NCBI GenBank assembly: GCA_003797895.1
Contig: RKQB01000003.1
Span: 310,001 to 374,000, forward strand
DNA length: 64,000 nt
Origin: Cyclobacteriaceae bacterium YHN15
GTDB taxonomy: Bacteria; Bacteroidota; Bacteroidia; Cytophagales; Cyclobacteriaceae
Reading direction: 5' to 3'
The number at the start of each line of letters is the position of its first letter. Position 1 is the stretch's first letter. Position numbers and translations under genes: made by a program. Under the pieces are notes generated by a model. That model was not told where the DNA came from, searched no databases, and saw nothing but the letters and a program-made list of their open reading frames with translations. Positions 54,131 through 63,796 of the stretch are shown here, piece after piece.

Positions 54131-55561
54131 ATGAGTTATAACCCAAAACGGAGAGATTTTCTGAAGAAAACAAGCGCCGCAGCCATGGCAACCATGGCCA
54201 TGGGAACTCCTTTGGCTGGTTTGCTTTCCTCTTGCAGTTCAAAAGACACTATTCCTGCCACCGCTGACTCCGTTATTTTATTGTTTATGGCTGGAGGAAT
54301 GGCCCATACCGAGACTTTTGATCCTAAAAAACATACTGCTTTCCGCAAAGGAATGCATTCCAGTGAAGTCCTGAGCACTTTCCCTTCTGTTCCCACCGTT
54401 TTGGATGGCATCCATTTTTCCGAAGGCTTGGAATCCATTGGTCAGGTTATGGATCGCGGTACATTGATCAGGTCCTATGTGGCAGCCGATTTGGGACATA
54501 TTCTCCATACCAGACACCAATATCATTGGCATACCTGTTATGAACCACCTCAATCCGTAGTAGTGCCCCATATCGGATCCTGGATAGCAAAAGAATTGGG
54601 ACCATTGAATCCTGTAATCCCTCCATTTATCAACATAGGACAAAGATTTACCGTCGGAGAAGGCGAGGAACTAAAAGCTTTTCACAGTGCCGGTTTTCTT
54701 GGATCGGAATTTGGACCCTTTTTGATTCCTGATCCAACATCCGGTCTGGAAAGCGTAAGACCTCCTTTGGGCATGTCTCTGAAACGATTTGAATCAAGAA
54801 ACCAGCTGTATGAAAACCTGGTCAGAGAAAGTGCCATGGGGGAATTTGGCAGCGACTATCAAAGAGAGTCATTGAAAAGATCAATGGAACAGGCTTATAT
54901 CCTTTTGAACTCTCCAGAGGCCAAAGCTTTTGATCTGAGCTTGGAATCCAAGGAAAGTTATGACACTTATAATACGGGAAAATTTGGTTTAGGCTGTTTG
55001 TTGGCTAAAAGATTGGTCAATCAAGGCGCCAGATTTATCAGTGTTACCACAGAATATGAGCCCTTCTTTGGCTGGGATACCCATGACAACGGGCATACCC
55101 GATTGAAGGACATGAAAAAAATGATCGATGCGCCTATTGCCCAATTGATCAAAGATCTGGATGAAAGCGGCAGGCTGGAGAGAACTATTGTCATCGTGGC
55201 AAGTGAGTTTAGCAGGGACATGCTGACAGAAGGAAGACCGGATTTAAAGGTTCAGGACCAAGTGGATGTCCCAGAAATCATCGAGGATATGAAGAATTAT
55301 GGGATGCATAGACATTTTACAGACGGTTGTTCCATTCTGATGTTTGGAGGCGGTATTAAAAGAGGGCATGTTTATGGTAAAACCGCTGATGAAAGACCTT
55401 GTAAAACAATTGAAAAGCCGATAAAAATTGACAGCATCCATCAGACCGTTTACCATGCCTTGGGAATTGCTCCGGAAACCCATTATGTAATAGAAAAAAG
55501 ACCCTTTTACACGACTCCCGATGGTCATGGCAAAGTGGAATTGGAGCTCTTGAATAGTTGA
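54131..55561 (+). CDS. DUF1501 protein with Tat signal
   Basis: A 476-residue protein with a twin-arginine signal (KRRDFLKKTSAAAMATMAMG) and a possible lipobox LLSSC. It is a DUF1501 (sulfatase-like alkaline phosphatase fold) protein: ILLFMAGGMAHTETFDPKKH near the start, SEFSRDMLTEGRPD and HRHFTDGCSILMFGGGI towards the end. The fold carries metal-binding Asp/His residues, but the reaction is unknown. It follows the DUF1549/1553 gene by 24 bases, the standard pairing for these families. Confidence 0.9.
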   Translation: MSYNPKRRDFLKKTSAAAMATMAMGTPLAGLLSSCSSKDTIPATADSVILLFMAGGMAHTETFDPKKHTAFRKGMHSSEVLSTFPSVPTVLDGIHFSEGLESIGQVMDRGTLIRSYVAADLGHILHTRHQYHWHTCYEPPQSVVVPHIGSWIAKELGPLNPVIPPFINIGQRFTVGEGEELKAFHSAGFLGSEFGPFLIPDPTSGLESVRPPLGMSLKRFESRNQLYENLVRESAMGEFGSDYQRESLKRSMEQAYILLNSPEAKAFDLSLESKESYDTYNTGKFGLGCLLAKRLVNQGARFISVTTEYEPFFGWDTHDNGHTRLKDMKKMIDAPIAQLIKDLDESGRLERTIVIVASEFSRDMLTEGRPDLKVQDQVDVPEIIEDMKNYGMHRHFTDGCSILMFGGGIKRGHVYGKTADERPCKTIEKPIKIDSIHQTVYHALGIAPETHYVIEKRPFYTTPDGHGKVELELLNS

Positions 55562-55615
55562 AGAAAATTATATAAACGAAAACAATAAAATTAAAACCCC
55601 AATAACCTAAAACCT

Positions 55616-58270
55616 ATGTTGACAAAAAGTTCAATTGTAAGATCGATCACCCTCCTTTTGACCTTGGGGGTTCTTTTTTCCTGTGGAAAAAAGGTGGAAG
55701 ATAAAGGACCTGATGACCCAAAAGTGGCCAAGCTAAAGCTGCCCGCAGGATTTGAAGCCGAGCATATATATAGTCCTGGAGAAAATGAACAAGGTTCATG
55801 GGTTGGTGTAACTTTCGATAATAAAGGCAGGATGATTGCCACTGACCAATATGGGGCACTCTACAGACTTGAAATCCCCCCAATTGGCTCAGAAAGCCTA
55901 ACTCCAAAGGTTGAAAAACTAAAAGTCGGTACGGATGAAAACAAACTGGGCATGGGTTATGCCCAAGGTGTACTGTATGCCTTCAACAGTTTGTATGTGA
56001 TGGTCAATCACAATGCCAATGATAATTTTGATAAAGGGACAGGGCTTTACAGACTTCAGGATACCAATGGGGATGATCAATATGATTCCGTCACCTTGAT
56101 CAAAGCGCTACAGGGTGAGCCGGGAGAACATGGGCCGCACTCTATGGTTGTTTCCCCTGATAAACAATCTATTTATTTGGTAGCTGGAAATCATGTGGAT
56201 GTTCCAGAAATGAATGCCTACAGGCTCCCCAGGGTATGGGATGAAGATAATGTTTTCTCATTGATCAAAGATCCACGTGGACATGCCAACAGCCGCATGG
56301 CTCCTGGTGGTTGGATTGCAAAAATTGATCCGGAAGGGAAAAACTGGGAATTGATAAGCGCAGGTTTCAGAAATGCCTATGACATTGCCTTCAATGAAGC
56401 AGGAGATCTTTTCACCTATGATTCTGACATGGAATGGGATTTCGGCATGCCTTGGTACAGACCCACCAGAATTTGCCATGTAACCAGTGGAAGTGAGTTT
56501 GGTTGGAGAACAGGAAACCAAAAATGGTCCCCTGAATATCCCGATAATTTACCTGCTACTTTAAATATAGGACAAGGTTCCCCCACCAATGTGATGTTTG
56601 GTACAGGATCCAATTTTCCTGACAAATACAGAAAAGCCCTTTTCGCTTTCGATTGGAGCTTTGGAATCATTTATGCTGTCCATCTGGAACCTTCTGGAGC
56701 TACTTACTCCGCTACCGCAGAAGAATTTATTTCAGGTTCTCCCCTTCCCTTAACAGATGGGGCTATAGGTCCTGATGGGGCTATGTATTTTATGACTGGT
56801 GGTAGAAGACTTCAGTCTGATGTATATAGGGTTTATTACACCGGAAAAGAAGGCAAGGGGTCCTCAGGCAATGGTTCCAAAAACTTGCCTGAAGCGCATC
56901 AGACCAGAAGAAAACTGGAATCATATCATACCGGTGGACCTAAGGAAGGAGCGGTTGACTTTGCATGGCCTTATCTTAAGCATGAAGATCGCTTTATTCA
57001 ATATGCGGCAAGGATTGCACTTGAGCACCAACCAGTCAAAGAATGGCAGGAAAGGGCTTTGAATGAGAAAGATCCCAGAACCCTGATTCAAGCCATGATC
57101 GCGCTGGTCCGAATGGGGGATAAAAACCTTCAACCAAGAATTATGGAGGCGATTATCACCATGGATTATGGGCAGTTATCACAAACAGACCAAATCAATT
57201 TGGTCCGGGCTGTTGAGCTGAGTTTATTCCGACAGGGTATGCCTGCCAATAGCATGAAAAACCGTTTAATCGATTACCTCAATCCCCATTTTCCTTCCAA
57301 AAACAATAATCTTGACCGATCCTTAAGTAAGGTATTGGTACACATAGATGCTCCGGAAGCTGTGGAAAAGATTGTTGCCCAACTAAGAATTGCAAAGGAT
57401 GATGCAGATTACCAAAAAACATTTACCTCATCCTCAGATCTTATCTTAAGAAATCCCCAATATGGTCTGGATATAGCCGATATGCTTGCCAATGTTCCGC
57501 CTGCACAGCAATCCTATTATGCTACCGTACTGGGAAAAGCAAAGATTGGATGGACCCCGGAATTAAGAGAGGAATACTTTAAATGGATACATGATGCCTT
57601 TCAATATAAGGGAGGAAGAAGTTATGTGGGCTTCATCGACCGGGCAAGAAAAATGGCATTACTTCGCGTTAGTCCTGATGAATTCGATTACTATAACGAA
57701 TTATCTGGAGCTTCACTGTTGACTGGAAGCGGCAATGACTTGGTAGTGTCTGATATACAGCCTCAGGGACCTGGCAGAAACTGGAAAGTGGATGAAGCTT
57801 TAGCATTAATGGAAAATCTGAAAGGAAGGGATCTGGTGAAAGGAAAAGCCATGTATGCGGCCACATTATGTCTATCCTGTCACACCATGCAAGGTGAGGG
57901 GGGCATTGTAGGACCGGACCTGACGCAGCTGGGAACACGGTTTTCTCCCAAGGATATTTTGGAATCCACCATTAACCCCAATGCAGTCATCAGTGACCAA
58001 TATGCGGCCACTATATTCTACTTGGCTGATGGAAGTTCTGTTTTGGGCAAGCTGACCAATGAAGACAGCGATAAATACTACATTTCCCAAAATCCTTTCG
58101 ATCCCCAAAGCATCAGGGAGATATCCAAAAAAGAGGTGACCAGCAAAAAACTTTCAGAAATCTCAGTGATGATGCCGGGTCTGATCAACAGGCTCAATGA
58201 AGAGGAATTAAAAGATTTGATGGCCTATCTGATATCAGGAGGCAATCCAAATCATGAGGTTTACCAGTAA
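55616..58270 (+). CDS. Lipoprotein: sorbosone-dehydrogenase-like propeller, HEAT repeats, cytochrome c
   Basis: An 884-residue exported protein. The lipoprotein signal ends VLFSC (MLTKSSIVRSITLLLTLG start). The propeller (about 45-420) has GVTFDNKGRMIATDQYGALYR, ELISAGFRNAYDIAFNEAGD and SDMEWDFGMPWYRPTR. Helical HEAT-type repeats (about 440-720) follow, then cytochrome c with CLSCH at 752-756 and an axial Met probably in the C-terminal SVMMPG. It is of the PVC-type haem-binding family, like the minus-strand protein at 48152-51334. Presumably oxidises or handles a sugar outside the cytoplasm; whether the propeller binds PQQ or calcium is not shown. Confidence 0.9.
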   Translation: MLTKSSIVRSITLLLTLGVLFSCGKKVEDKGPDDPKVAKLKLPAGFEAEHIYSPGENEQGSWVGVTFDNKGRMIATDQYGALYRLEIPPIGSESLTPKVEKLKVGTDENKLGMGYAQGVLYAFNSLYVMVNHNANDNFDKGTGLYRLQDTNGDDQYDSVTLIKALQGEPGEHGPHSMVVSPDKQSIYLVAGNHVDVPEMNAYRLPRVWDEDNVFSLIKDPRGHANSRMAPGGWIAKIDPEGKNWELISAGFRNAYDIAFNEAGDLFTYDSDMEWDFGMPWYRPTRICHVTSGSEFGWRTGNQKWSPEYPDNLPATLNIGQGSPTNVMFGTGSNFPDKYRKALFAFDWSFGIIYAVHLEPSGATYSATAEEFISGSPLPLTDGAIGPDGAMYFMTGGRRLQSDVYRVYYTGKEGKGSSGNGSKNLPEAHQTRRKLESYHTGGPKEGAVDFAWPYLKHEDRFIQYAARIALEHQPVKEWQERALNEKDPRTLIQAMIALVRMGDKNLQPRIMEAIITMDYGQLSQTDQINLVRAVELSLFRQGMPANSMKNRLIDYLNPHFPSKNNNLDRSLSKVLVHIDAPEAVEKIVAQLRIAKDDADYQKTFTSSSDLILRNPQYGLDIADMLANVPPAQQSYYATVLGKAKIGWTPELREEYFKWIHDAFQYKGGRSYVGFIDRARKMALLRVSPDEFDYYNELSGASLLTGSGNDLVVSDIQPQGPGRNWKVDEALALMENLKGRDLVKGKAMYAATLCLSCHTMQGEGGIVGPDLTQLGTRFSPKDILESTINPNAVISDQYAATIFYLADGSSVLGKLTNEDSDKYYISQNPFDPQSIREISKKEVTSKKLSEISVMMPGLINRLNEEELKDLMAYLISGGNPNHEVYQ

Positions 58271-58306
58271 TCAACCCGGATAATACTTCTATAAACACAC
58301 AACTCA

Positions 58307-59092
58307 ATGAAACCAATAAGCCGAAATAACTTCTTCTTTTTCCTGACCCTAACAGCTTTAGTGGCATGTGATAAAGGTAACCCCGTTCAACCCACAAATG
58401 ATTTTGATAAGGTGCATGAAAATGATGGATTTGTGTCCATTTTTGATGGAAAAAGCCTTGATGGATGGGATGGAGACAGCAGCATTTGGAGGGTTGAGAA
58501 CGGTCTGATTGTGGGAGAATTAACGCCCGAATCTAACTTAAAAACCAATACCTTTTTGATTTGGAAAGGAGGGGAACCAGGGGATTTCGAATTGAAAGTG
58601 GATTTCAAAATCACAAGGGATGGAAATTCAGGAATAAATTATCGTAGTGAAAGATTAGAAGATATCCCTTATGCTTTGAGAGGATATCAGGCAGATATTG
58701 ATGGTAAAAACACTTATACCGGTCAAAATTATGAGGAGAGAAAAAGAACCACCCTTGCTTACCGTGGTCAGAAAACCAGGATAAACCCACAGGATCCTCC
58801 CGGTGAAATCAGAGAATTTGTGGAAAGAAATGCCTGGAGAGGTCTTGAGTTGACGGAAGATTTGGGAGATAGGGATTCTTTGCGGACTCTTCTTCACTCG
58901 GAAGACTGGAACCACATGCACCTTGTCATACAGGGTAAGGTGCTCAAACACTTTGTCAATGGTGTGCTGATGAGTGAAGTTTGGGACGAAGACGAAGTCA
59001 ATAAAAGTCTTAAGGGGCTATTAGGATTTCAGGTACATGTAGGCCCGCCCATGAAAGTGGAGTTAAAGAATATTTTTCTCAAAGAACGCTAA
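58307..59092 (+). CDS. DUF1080 lipoprotein (3-keto-disaccharide hydrolase family)
   Basis: A 261-residue exported protein with a lipobox LVAC (Cys24 region). DUF1080, a jelly-roll fold: GFVSIFDGKSLDGWDGDSS, WRVENGLIVGELTPESN, FKITRDGNSGINYRSERL and LLGFQVHVGPPMKVELKNI. Members in Bacteroides hydrolyse 3-keto-disaccharides after a Gfo/Idh enzyme oxidises C3; that is family knowledge. Here it is in the operon with a Gfo/Idh/MocA oxidoreductase, a TIM-barrel isomerase and a DUF4432 protein, a fitting set. It starts 36 bases after the propeller gene and ends 9 bases before the epimerase-like gene. Confidence 0.9.
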   Translation: MKPISRNNFFFFLTLTALVACDKGNPVQPTNDFDKVHENDGFVSIFDGKSLDGWDGDSSIWRVENGLIVGELTPESNLKTNTFLIWKGGEPGDFELKVDFKITRDGNSGINYRSERLEDIPYALRGYQADIDGKNTYTGQNYEERKRTTLAYRGQKTRINPQDPPGEIREFVERNAWRGLELTEDLGDRDSLRTLLHSEDWNHMHLVIQGKVLKHFVNGVLMSEVWDEDEVNKSLKGLLGFQVHVGPPMKVELKNIFLKER

Positions 59093-59101
59093 GACAAAAA
59101 C

Positions 59102-60184
59102 ATGGATATCACCTCCAATCCTTTAATACACCATTCAAAAAATAAAATCTCAAACCATTTTCAACTAGGTGGAATCGAAACCTCTGTTTTGGACAATGGT
59201 CCGGGTAAAGGGGTGCGTATAGCTTGGGTCAATACAGGCACAGGACTGAGATATAAAATTATCCTTGACCGGGGAATGGATATTGCGGATGCCTTTTTCA
59301 ATGCAAATAGCTTGGCTTGGATCAGCCATGCAGGGGTCGTAAAACCACAACCGTTTTCCAATCAGGGAATTGATTGGTTAAGAACTTTTGCAGGGGGACT
59401 ACTGACAACCTGCGGTCTATCCCATATTGGTGGACCTGAATTAGATGAAACAGGAAGCAGGGGACTCCATGGAAATCATAGCAACACCCCAGCGGAGATC
59501 ATCGCTATTCAACAACCTGACCCAGTCAAAGGAAAGTTCGACATGAGTATCACAGGTATTGTTAGAGAGACTACTACATTCGGTCCCAGTCTGGAATTGA
59601 AAAGAACAATATCAGGGACTTTGGGTGAATCCTTCTTGAAAATCCATGATGAAATCAGCAATGTCGGAAATATGCCGGCTCCCCATATGCTATTATATCA
59701 TATCAACTGTGGATATCCTCTGATTGACCAAGGAACCGATATCCTATGGAAAGGCGACTGGGAATCCATGGATAAGGATCCCGATAACAGAATTTTCAAT
59801 AAATCCAATGATTTTAAAAAATGCCCTGCCCCTATGGATGAGCATTCAGGCTTTGGAGAAGATGTCGCTTTTATTACACCTTTAACAGATGCTAATGGAT
59901 CATGTGTCTGTGGTTTTGTCAATCAACAATTGGGGTTGGGTTTATCCATAAAATTCAATACCTACCAACTACCTTGGCTGATCAATTGGCAACATTGGGG
60001 AAAAGGAGAGTATGTAACCGCTTTGGAACCAGCTACCAATCCTCCTATAGGCCAGGCAAAAGCCAGAAATTCGGGTACTTTGATTCATTTGGCACCAGGG
60101 GAAAAAAGAAATTATGACCTTGAGCTGCAAGTCATTACCCAATCAGAAGAATTAGAAAATCTCTTAAAAATCAATAAACAGTAA
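59102..60184 (+). CDS. DUF4432 aldose 1-epimerase-like protein
   Basis: A 360-residue cytoplasmic protein, a member of the galactose mutarotase-like superfamily (DUF4432). Typical segments are RYKIILDRGMDIADAFFNAN, GGLLTTCGLSHIGGP, GLHGNHSNTPAEI, LYHINCGYPLID and ALEPATNPP. The His in GLHGNH, the His in LYHIN and the Glu in ALEPATNP occupy places of catalytic residues in aldose epimerases. It probably interconverts anomers or epimers of the sugar released in this operon. It starts 9 bases after the DUF1080 gene. Confidence 0.87.
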   Translation: MDITSNPLIHHSKNKISNHFQLGGIETSVLDNGPGKGVRIAWVNTGTGLRYKIILDRGMDIADAFFNANSLAWISHAGVVKPQPFSNQGIDWLRTFAGGLLTTCGLSHIGGPELDETGSRGLHGNHSNTPAEIIAIQQPDPVKGKFDMSITGIVRETTTFGPSLELKRTISGTLGESFLKIHDEISNVGNMPAPHMLLYHINCGYPLIDQGTDILWKGDWESMDKDPDNRIFNKSNDFKKCPAPMDEHSGFGEDVAFITPLTDANGSCVCGFVNQQLGLGLSIKFNTYQLPWLINWQHWGKGEYVTALEPATNPPIGQAKARNSGTLIHLAPGEKRNYDLELQVITQSEELENLLKINKQ

Positions 60185-60205
60185 CCAAAATAACCAGCAA
60201 TAATT

Positions 60206-61411
60206 ATGAGTTTGGCAAAAAAAGCTTTAGAACAAGGAGAGGGAATACTTAGGTTGGCGCCAACCTGGGTACCGAGATCATTTTGTGTTCCCGGTAGAAG
60301 AATCAAATTACACCCTGATGACTATTATGTATTGGGCGGTGTAAGGGGTGGAATTGATGAAAGATGGCTCTCCTCCACTACCCCTGCCCAAAATGGTCCA
60401 TTGACGGGAAAAAATGAAGGATTGAGCCATATTGTTTTCCATGATGGAAATGAGGAAAAGCAGTTTTTACTGAAAGATGCCATCGATGAACTTCAGGGTG
60501 ACATGATTGGAGAAAGAATTTGGAATGAGTACAAAAGCTGGCCCATGTATTCCAAGTTTTTTGACAATATGGGACCTCTACCCCACCATATTCATCATAA
60601 TGATGAATATGCTGCCATGACAGGTCAAAAGGGAAAACCGGAGGCTTACTATTTCCCTCCTCAACTCAATAACCATGGGGGAGATTTTCCCTATACTTTC
60701 TTTGGTATAGCTCCGGGAACTACTAAAGATCAGATCAAAGAATGCTTGATGAATTTCAATAAAGGGGACAATAAGATCACCAATTATTCCCAGGCATTCA
60801 AACTGGAACCAGGAACAGGTTGGGATGTACCTCCTGGCATGCTTCATGCCCCTGGCAGTATGTGTACCTATGAACCGCAAAAAGCCTCCGACATTTTTGC
60901 CATGTACCAATCCTTGGTGAATGAAGCCATTATTCCGGATGAGTTATTGTGGAATGGAACACCTAAAGAACGTATCGGAGATTATGATTTGTTGGTCGAA
61001 GTCATAGATTGGGAACTGAATACCAATCCAAATATCCTTGAAACCAGGTTTATGATGCCAAAACCTGTCTCAGAAGTTGAAAAAATGAAAGCACTTGGAT
61101 ATATTGAAAATTGGATATGTTATCTGTCCCATGATTTCAGCGCGAAGGAATTAACTGTATTACCCGGGCAGACGGTTACTATCACCGATAATGCAGCCTA
61201 TGGTCTGATCATGATGCAGGGGCATGGAAAAATGGGCGTTTGGGATATAGAAACCCCTGCTTTGATCCGTTATGGGCAACTAACCCATGATGAATTCTTT
61301 GTTACTGAAAAAGCCGCCAAAAAAGGGGTGAAAATAACCAATCATTCCAAGACAGATCCCATCGTGATGCTGAAACATTTTGGACCGAAGAATCCTGATC
61401 TGAAACTCTGA
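60206..61411 (+). CDS. Cupin, mannose-6-phosphate isomerase-like
   Basis: A 401-residue cytoplasmic protein. The fold resembles class I phosphomannose isomerase-like cupins: metal ligands in GPLPHHIHHNDEYAA and in WDVPPGMLHAPGS, and a second cupin domain from about 290 (LPGQTVTITDNAAYGLIMM). I could not assign the substrate; sugar isomerisation is inferred from the fold and operon. It begins 21 bases after the DUF4432 gene. Confidence 0.82.
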   Translation: MSLAKKALEQGEGILRLAPTWVPRSFCVPGRRIKLHPDDYYVLGGVRGGIDERWLSSTTPAQNGPLTGKNEGLSHIVFHDGNEEKQFLLKDAIDELQGDMIGERIWNEYKSWPMYSKFFDNMGPLPHHIHHNDEYAAMTGQKGKPEAYYFPPQLNNHGGDFPYTFFGIAPGTTKDQIKECLMNFNKGDNKITNYSQAFKLEPGTGWDVPPGMLHAPGSMCTYEPQKASDIFAMYQSLVNEAIIPDELLWNGTPKERIGDYDLLVEVIDWELNTNPNILETRFMMPKPVSEVEKMKALGYIENWICYLSHDFSAKELTVLPGQTVTITDNAAYGLIMMQGHGKMGVWDIETPALIRYGQLTHDEFFVTEKAAKKGVKITNHSKTDPIVMLKHFGPKNPDLKL

Positions 61412-61469
61412 TCAATTAAAAATTAAAAAAAATACTAAATAACCATTTACCATATAACCCATAAAAAAC

Positions 61470-62501
61470 ATGTCCCAAAATAACTTTCCTAAAATCCACA
61501 ATGCCACTTGGCCCGGTATTGTAGGAAAAGGACCAGACTCGGAGCCTATTATTTCATTTGATGAGATGTTGCAATACACCGCTGCTGCGGAAGTGGATGG
61601 TGTTAAATTTGACGGTATTGATATTGGACTGTTTGATCCTCATATCGATTTGGATATGTCTGATGATGGGATCAAAAGACTGGCTGAAAAAGTCGCCAAC
61701 CTCAATCTCAATATTGGAAGTTTAGTGGCGCCCATTTGGGGAGGACCTGCCATGGGCTCAAAAGAAGACCGTGCCCTTTTCGTGGAAATGGTAAGAAAAT
61801 CCTGCGTTTTCGGCCAAAAACTTAAAGAATTGGGCGTAAGGCCTTACGGGGTCGTACGGATTGATTCGGCCAGTAGCGTGGAAGAATGGTCAAAAGACCC
61901 TATTAACAATACCAAACTGATCGCCCAGACTTTCAGGGAAGCTTGTGATGTTGCCGCCGATTTTGGTGAAAAACTTGCCGCTGAAGGAGAAATCTGTTGG
62001 GGTGGTATGCACAGCTGGAGAGCAATGATCGATACCCTGGATCAGACCAACAGGCCCAATATAGGATTCCAGGCAGATATGTCCCATACATTTCTTTATA
62101 TGCTTGGCTATAATAGTCCTGATGACAGAATCCTTCCGAAAAATTTCGACTGGAATGATAGTGAAACCCTGGATGAAGCTTTCAAAAAACTGACCAAAGC
62201 CCTAAGACCATGGACCATTGATTTCCATGTGGCCCAAAACGACGGAACTGTCTTTGGTTCAGGATCACATGACAAGACAGGTAGACATTGTCTGGCCACC
62301 GATCCAAACGGGAAACTGGATATTGTAAAACACGCCGGCTTTTGGCTCAGAAACCAGGAGGGGGAACTGACCAAAGCCTTTCAGCATATTTGCTGGGACG
62401 GATGCATGTTCCCAAATGCTGTAATGGGCAAGCAACAAACCTGGAATGATATCCTGGCCGTTATGATCAAAGTCCGTAATGCCCATGGATGGGAGGAATA
62501 G
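61470..62501 (+). CDS. Sugar isomerase/epimerase-like TIM barrel
   Basis: A 343-residue cytoplasmic protein of the xylose isomerase-like TIM-barrel superfamily. Candidate metal ligands lie in [38 protein letters not shown] and [15 protein letters not shown]. Compared with the ketose epimerase at 34686 it is longer and has a Cys-rich C-terminus (HICWDGCMF), so it is a different subfamily. It probably isomerises or epimerises the keto sugar handled by this operon; the substrate is unknown. Confidence 0.84.
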   Translation: MSQNNFPKIHNATWPGIVGKGPDSEPIISFDEMLQYTAAAEVDGVKFDGIDIGLFDPHIDLDMSDDGIKRLAEKVANLNLNIGSLVAPIWGGPAMGSKEDRALFVEMVRKSCVFGQKLKELGVRPYGVVRIDSASSVEEWSKDPINNTKLIAQTFREACDVAADFGEKLAAEGEICWGGMHSWRAMIDTLDQTNRPNIGFQADMSHTFLYMLGYNSPDDRILPKNFDWNDSETLDEAFKKLTKALRPWTIDFHVAQNDGTVFGSGSHDKTGRHCLATDPNGKLDIVKHAGFWLRNQEGELTKAFQHICWDGCMFPNAVMGKQQTWNDILAVMIKVRNAHGWEE

Positions 62502-62589
62502 TGTAGAATGTTGAGTGAAGAGTGTATATCAGAAGACAAGAGATGTTTAGATCATCATTTATTCAATATTAACAATTAATCAAGCAACC

Positions 62590-63750
62590 ATGAGTAATAA
62601 AAAACATATTAGAATAGGATTAATAGGTACTGGTCTGATGGGAAGAATCCATACCAATGCCTATAAAAGAATCCCGGATTTCTTTCCGGAATTTGAATAT
62701 ATGCCGGTGCTTCAAGCCGTGTGTGCAAGAAGGGAAGACAAAGTGAAGGCATTTGCAGACCAATGGGGTTACTCCTCCTATGAAACAGATTGGCGAAAAA
62801 TCATTGCCAGAGAAGATATTGATGCAGTGGATATTTGTACGCCAAACAGTTCTCACGCCGAAATAGCTATCGCCGCAGCAGAAGCGGGTAAAATGATCTT
62901 ATGCGAAAAACCCCTTTCCAAAACCATAGAAGAGGGAGAGGCAATGGTCAAAGCAGTGGACAAAGCAGGAGTAAAAAATACGGTTTGGTACAATTACCGG
63001 AGAGTTCCGGCAGTTACCCTTGCCAAGCATATCGTGGACTCAGGAAAGTTGGGGAAAATATTCCATTACAGGGCCAACTTCCTTCAGGATTGGACAATTA
63101 ATCCTGAACTTCCTCAAGGAGGAGATGCTTTGTGGAGATTGGATGTAGACGCGGCAGGGTCAGGGGTGACCGGGGATTTATTGGCTCACTGTATAGATAC
63201 TGCCATGTGGATCAACGGGGGAATAAAGGATGTTTCTGCCATGACAGAAACTTTCATCAAGGAAAGGCTTCATCAAGGTAGTGGTCACGTTCAAAAAGTA
63301 GGGATAGATGATGCCTGTTTATTTCATTGCCATTTTGAAAATGGCTCTCTCGGCCTCTTTGAAGCCACTAGGTATGCAAGGGGACATAAAGCCTTGTACA
63401 CTTTTGAGATAAATGGTGAACATGCCTCGATCCGTTGGGATTTACATGATATGAACTGGTTGGAGTACTTTGACCACAAAGATGAAGCACATGTCAGAGG
63501 ATGGAGAAAAATCCATATCACGGAAGGAGAACAACCCTATATGAAAAGGTGGTGGATACCGGGAACTTCCATTGGTTATGAACACTCCTTTATCCACCAA
63601 GCTGCGGACTTTTTCTTAAGTTTACAAACTGGCGAACCCTGCTCCCCTACCTTCCAAGATGCCATGGAGACCCAAAAAGTCTGTCAGGCAGTCCTTGATT
63701 CTGCATCTTCGAGGAGCTGGAAAGATACAGGGGTAAACTGGAAAGGTTAA
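62590..63750 (+). CDS. Gfo/Idh/MocA-family oxidoreductase
   Basis: A 386-residue NAD(P)-dependent sugar dehydrogenase. The Rossmann dinucleotide site is [12 protein letters not shown] (about 10-21), the conserved EKP motif is CEKPLSKT, with the catalytic Lys, and the C-terminal sheet domain includes [18 protein letters not shown], which carries the expected Asp and His. No signal peptide is present, so it acts in the cytoplasm. In this context glycoside or sugar C3 oxidation is plausible; inositol or other sugar oxidation is an alternative. It is the last gene of the operon, before a strong terminator. Confidence 0.92.
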   Translation: MSNKKHIRIGLIGTGLMGRIHTNAYKRIPDFFPEFEYMPVLQAVCARREDKVKAFADQWGYSSYETDWRKIIAREDIDAVDICTPNSSHAEIAIAAAEAGKMILCEKPLSKTIEEGEAMVKAVDKAGVKNTVWYNYRRVPAVTLAKHIVDSGKLGKIFHYRANFLQDWTINPELPQGGDALWRLDVDAAGSGVTGDLLAHCIDTAMWINGGIKDVSAMTETFIKERLHQGSGHVQKVGIDDACLFHCHFENGSLGLFEATRYARGHKALYTFEINGEHASIRWDLHDMNWLEYFDHKDEAHVRGWRKIHITEGEQPYMKRWWIPGTSIGYEHSFIHQAADFFLSLQTGEPCSPTFQDAMETQKVCQAVLDSASSRSWKDTGVNWKG

Positions 63751-63767
63751 TATTCCATTGCATTTTT

Positions 63768-63796
63768 AAAAAACCTCCGAAACGGAGGTTTTTTTT
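63768..63796 (+). terminator. Rho-independent terminator of the eight-gene operon
   Basis: AAAAACCTCCG AAA CGGAGGTTTTTTTT: an 8-bp GC-rich stem extended by A/T pairs, 3-base loop, followed by a T run. It starts 18 bases after the Gfo/Idh stop. Confidence 0.93.
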
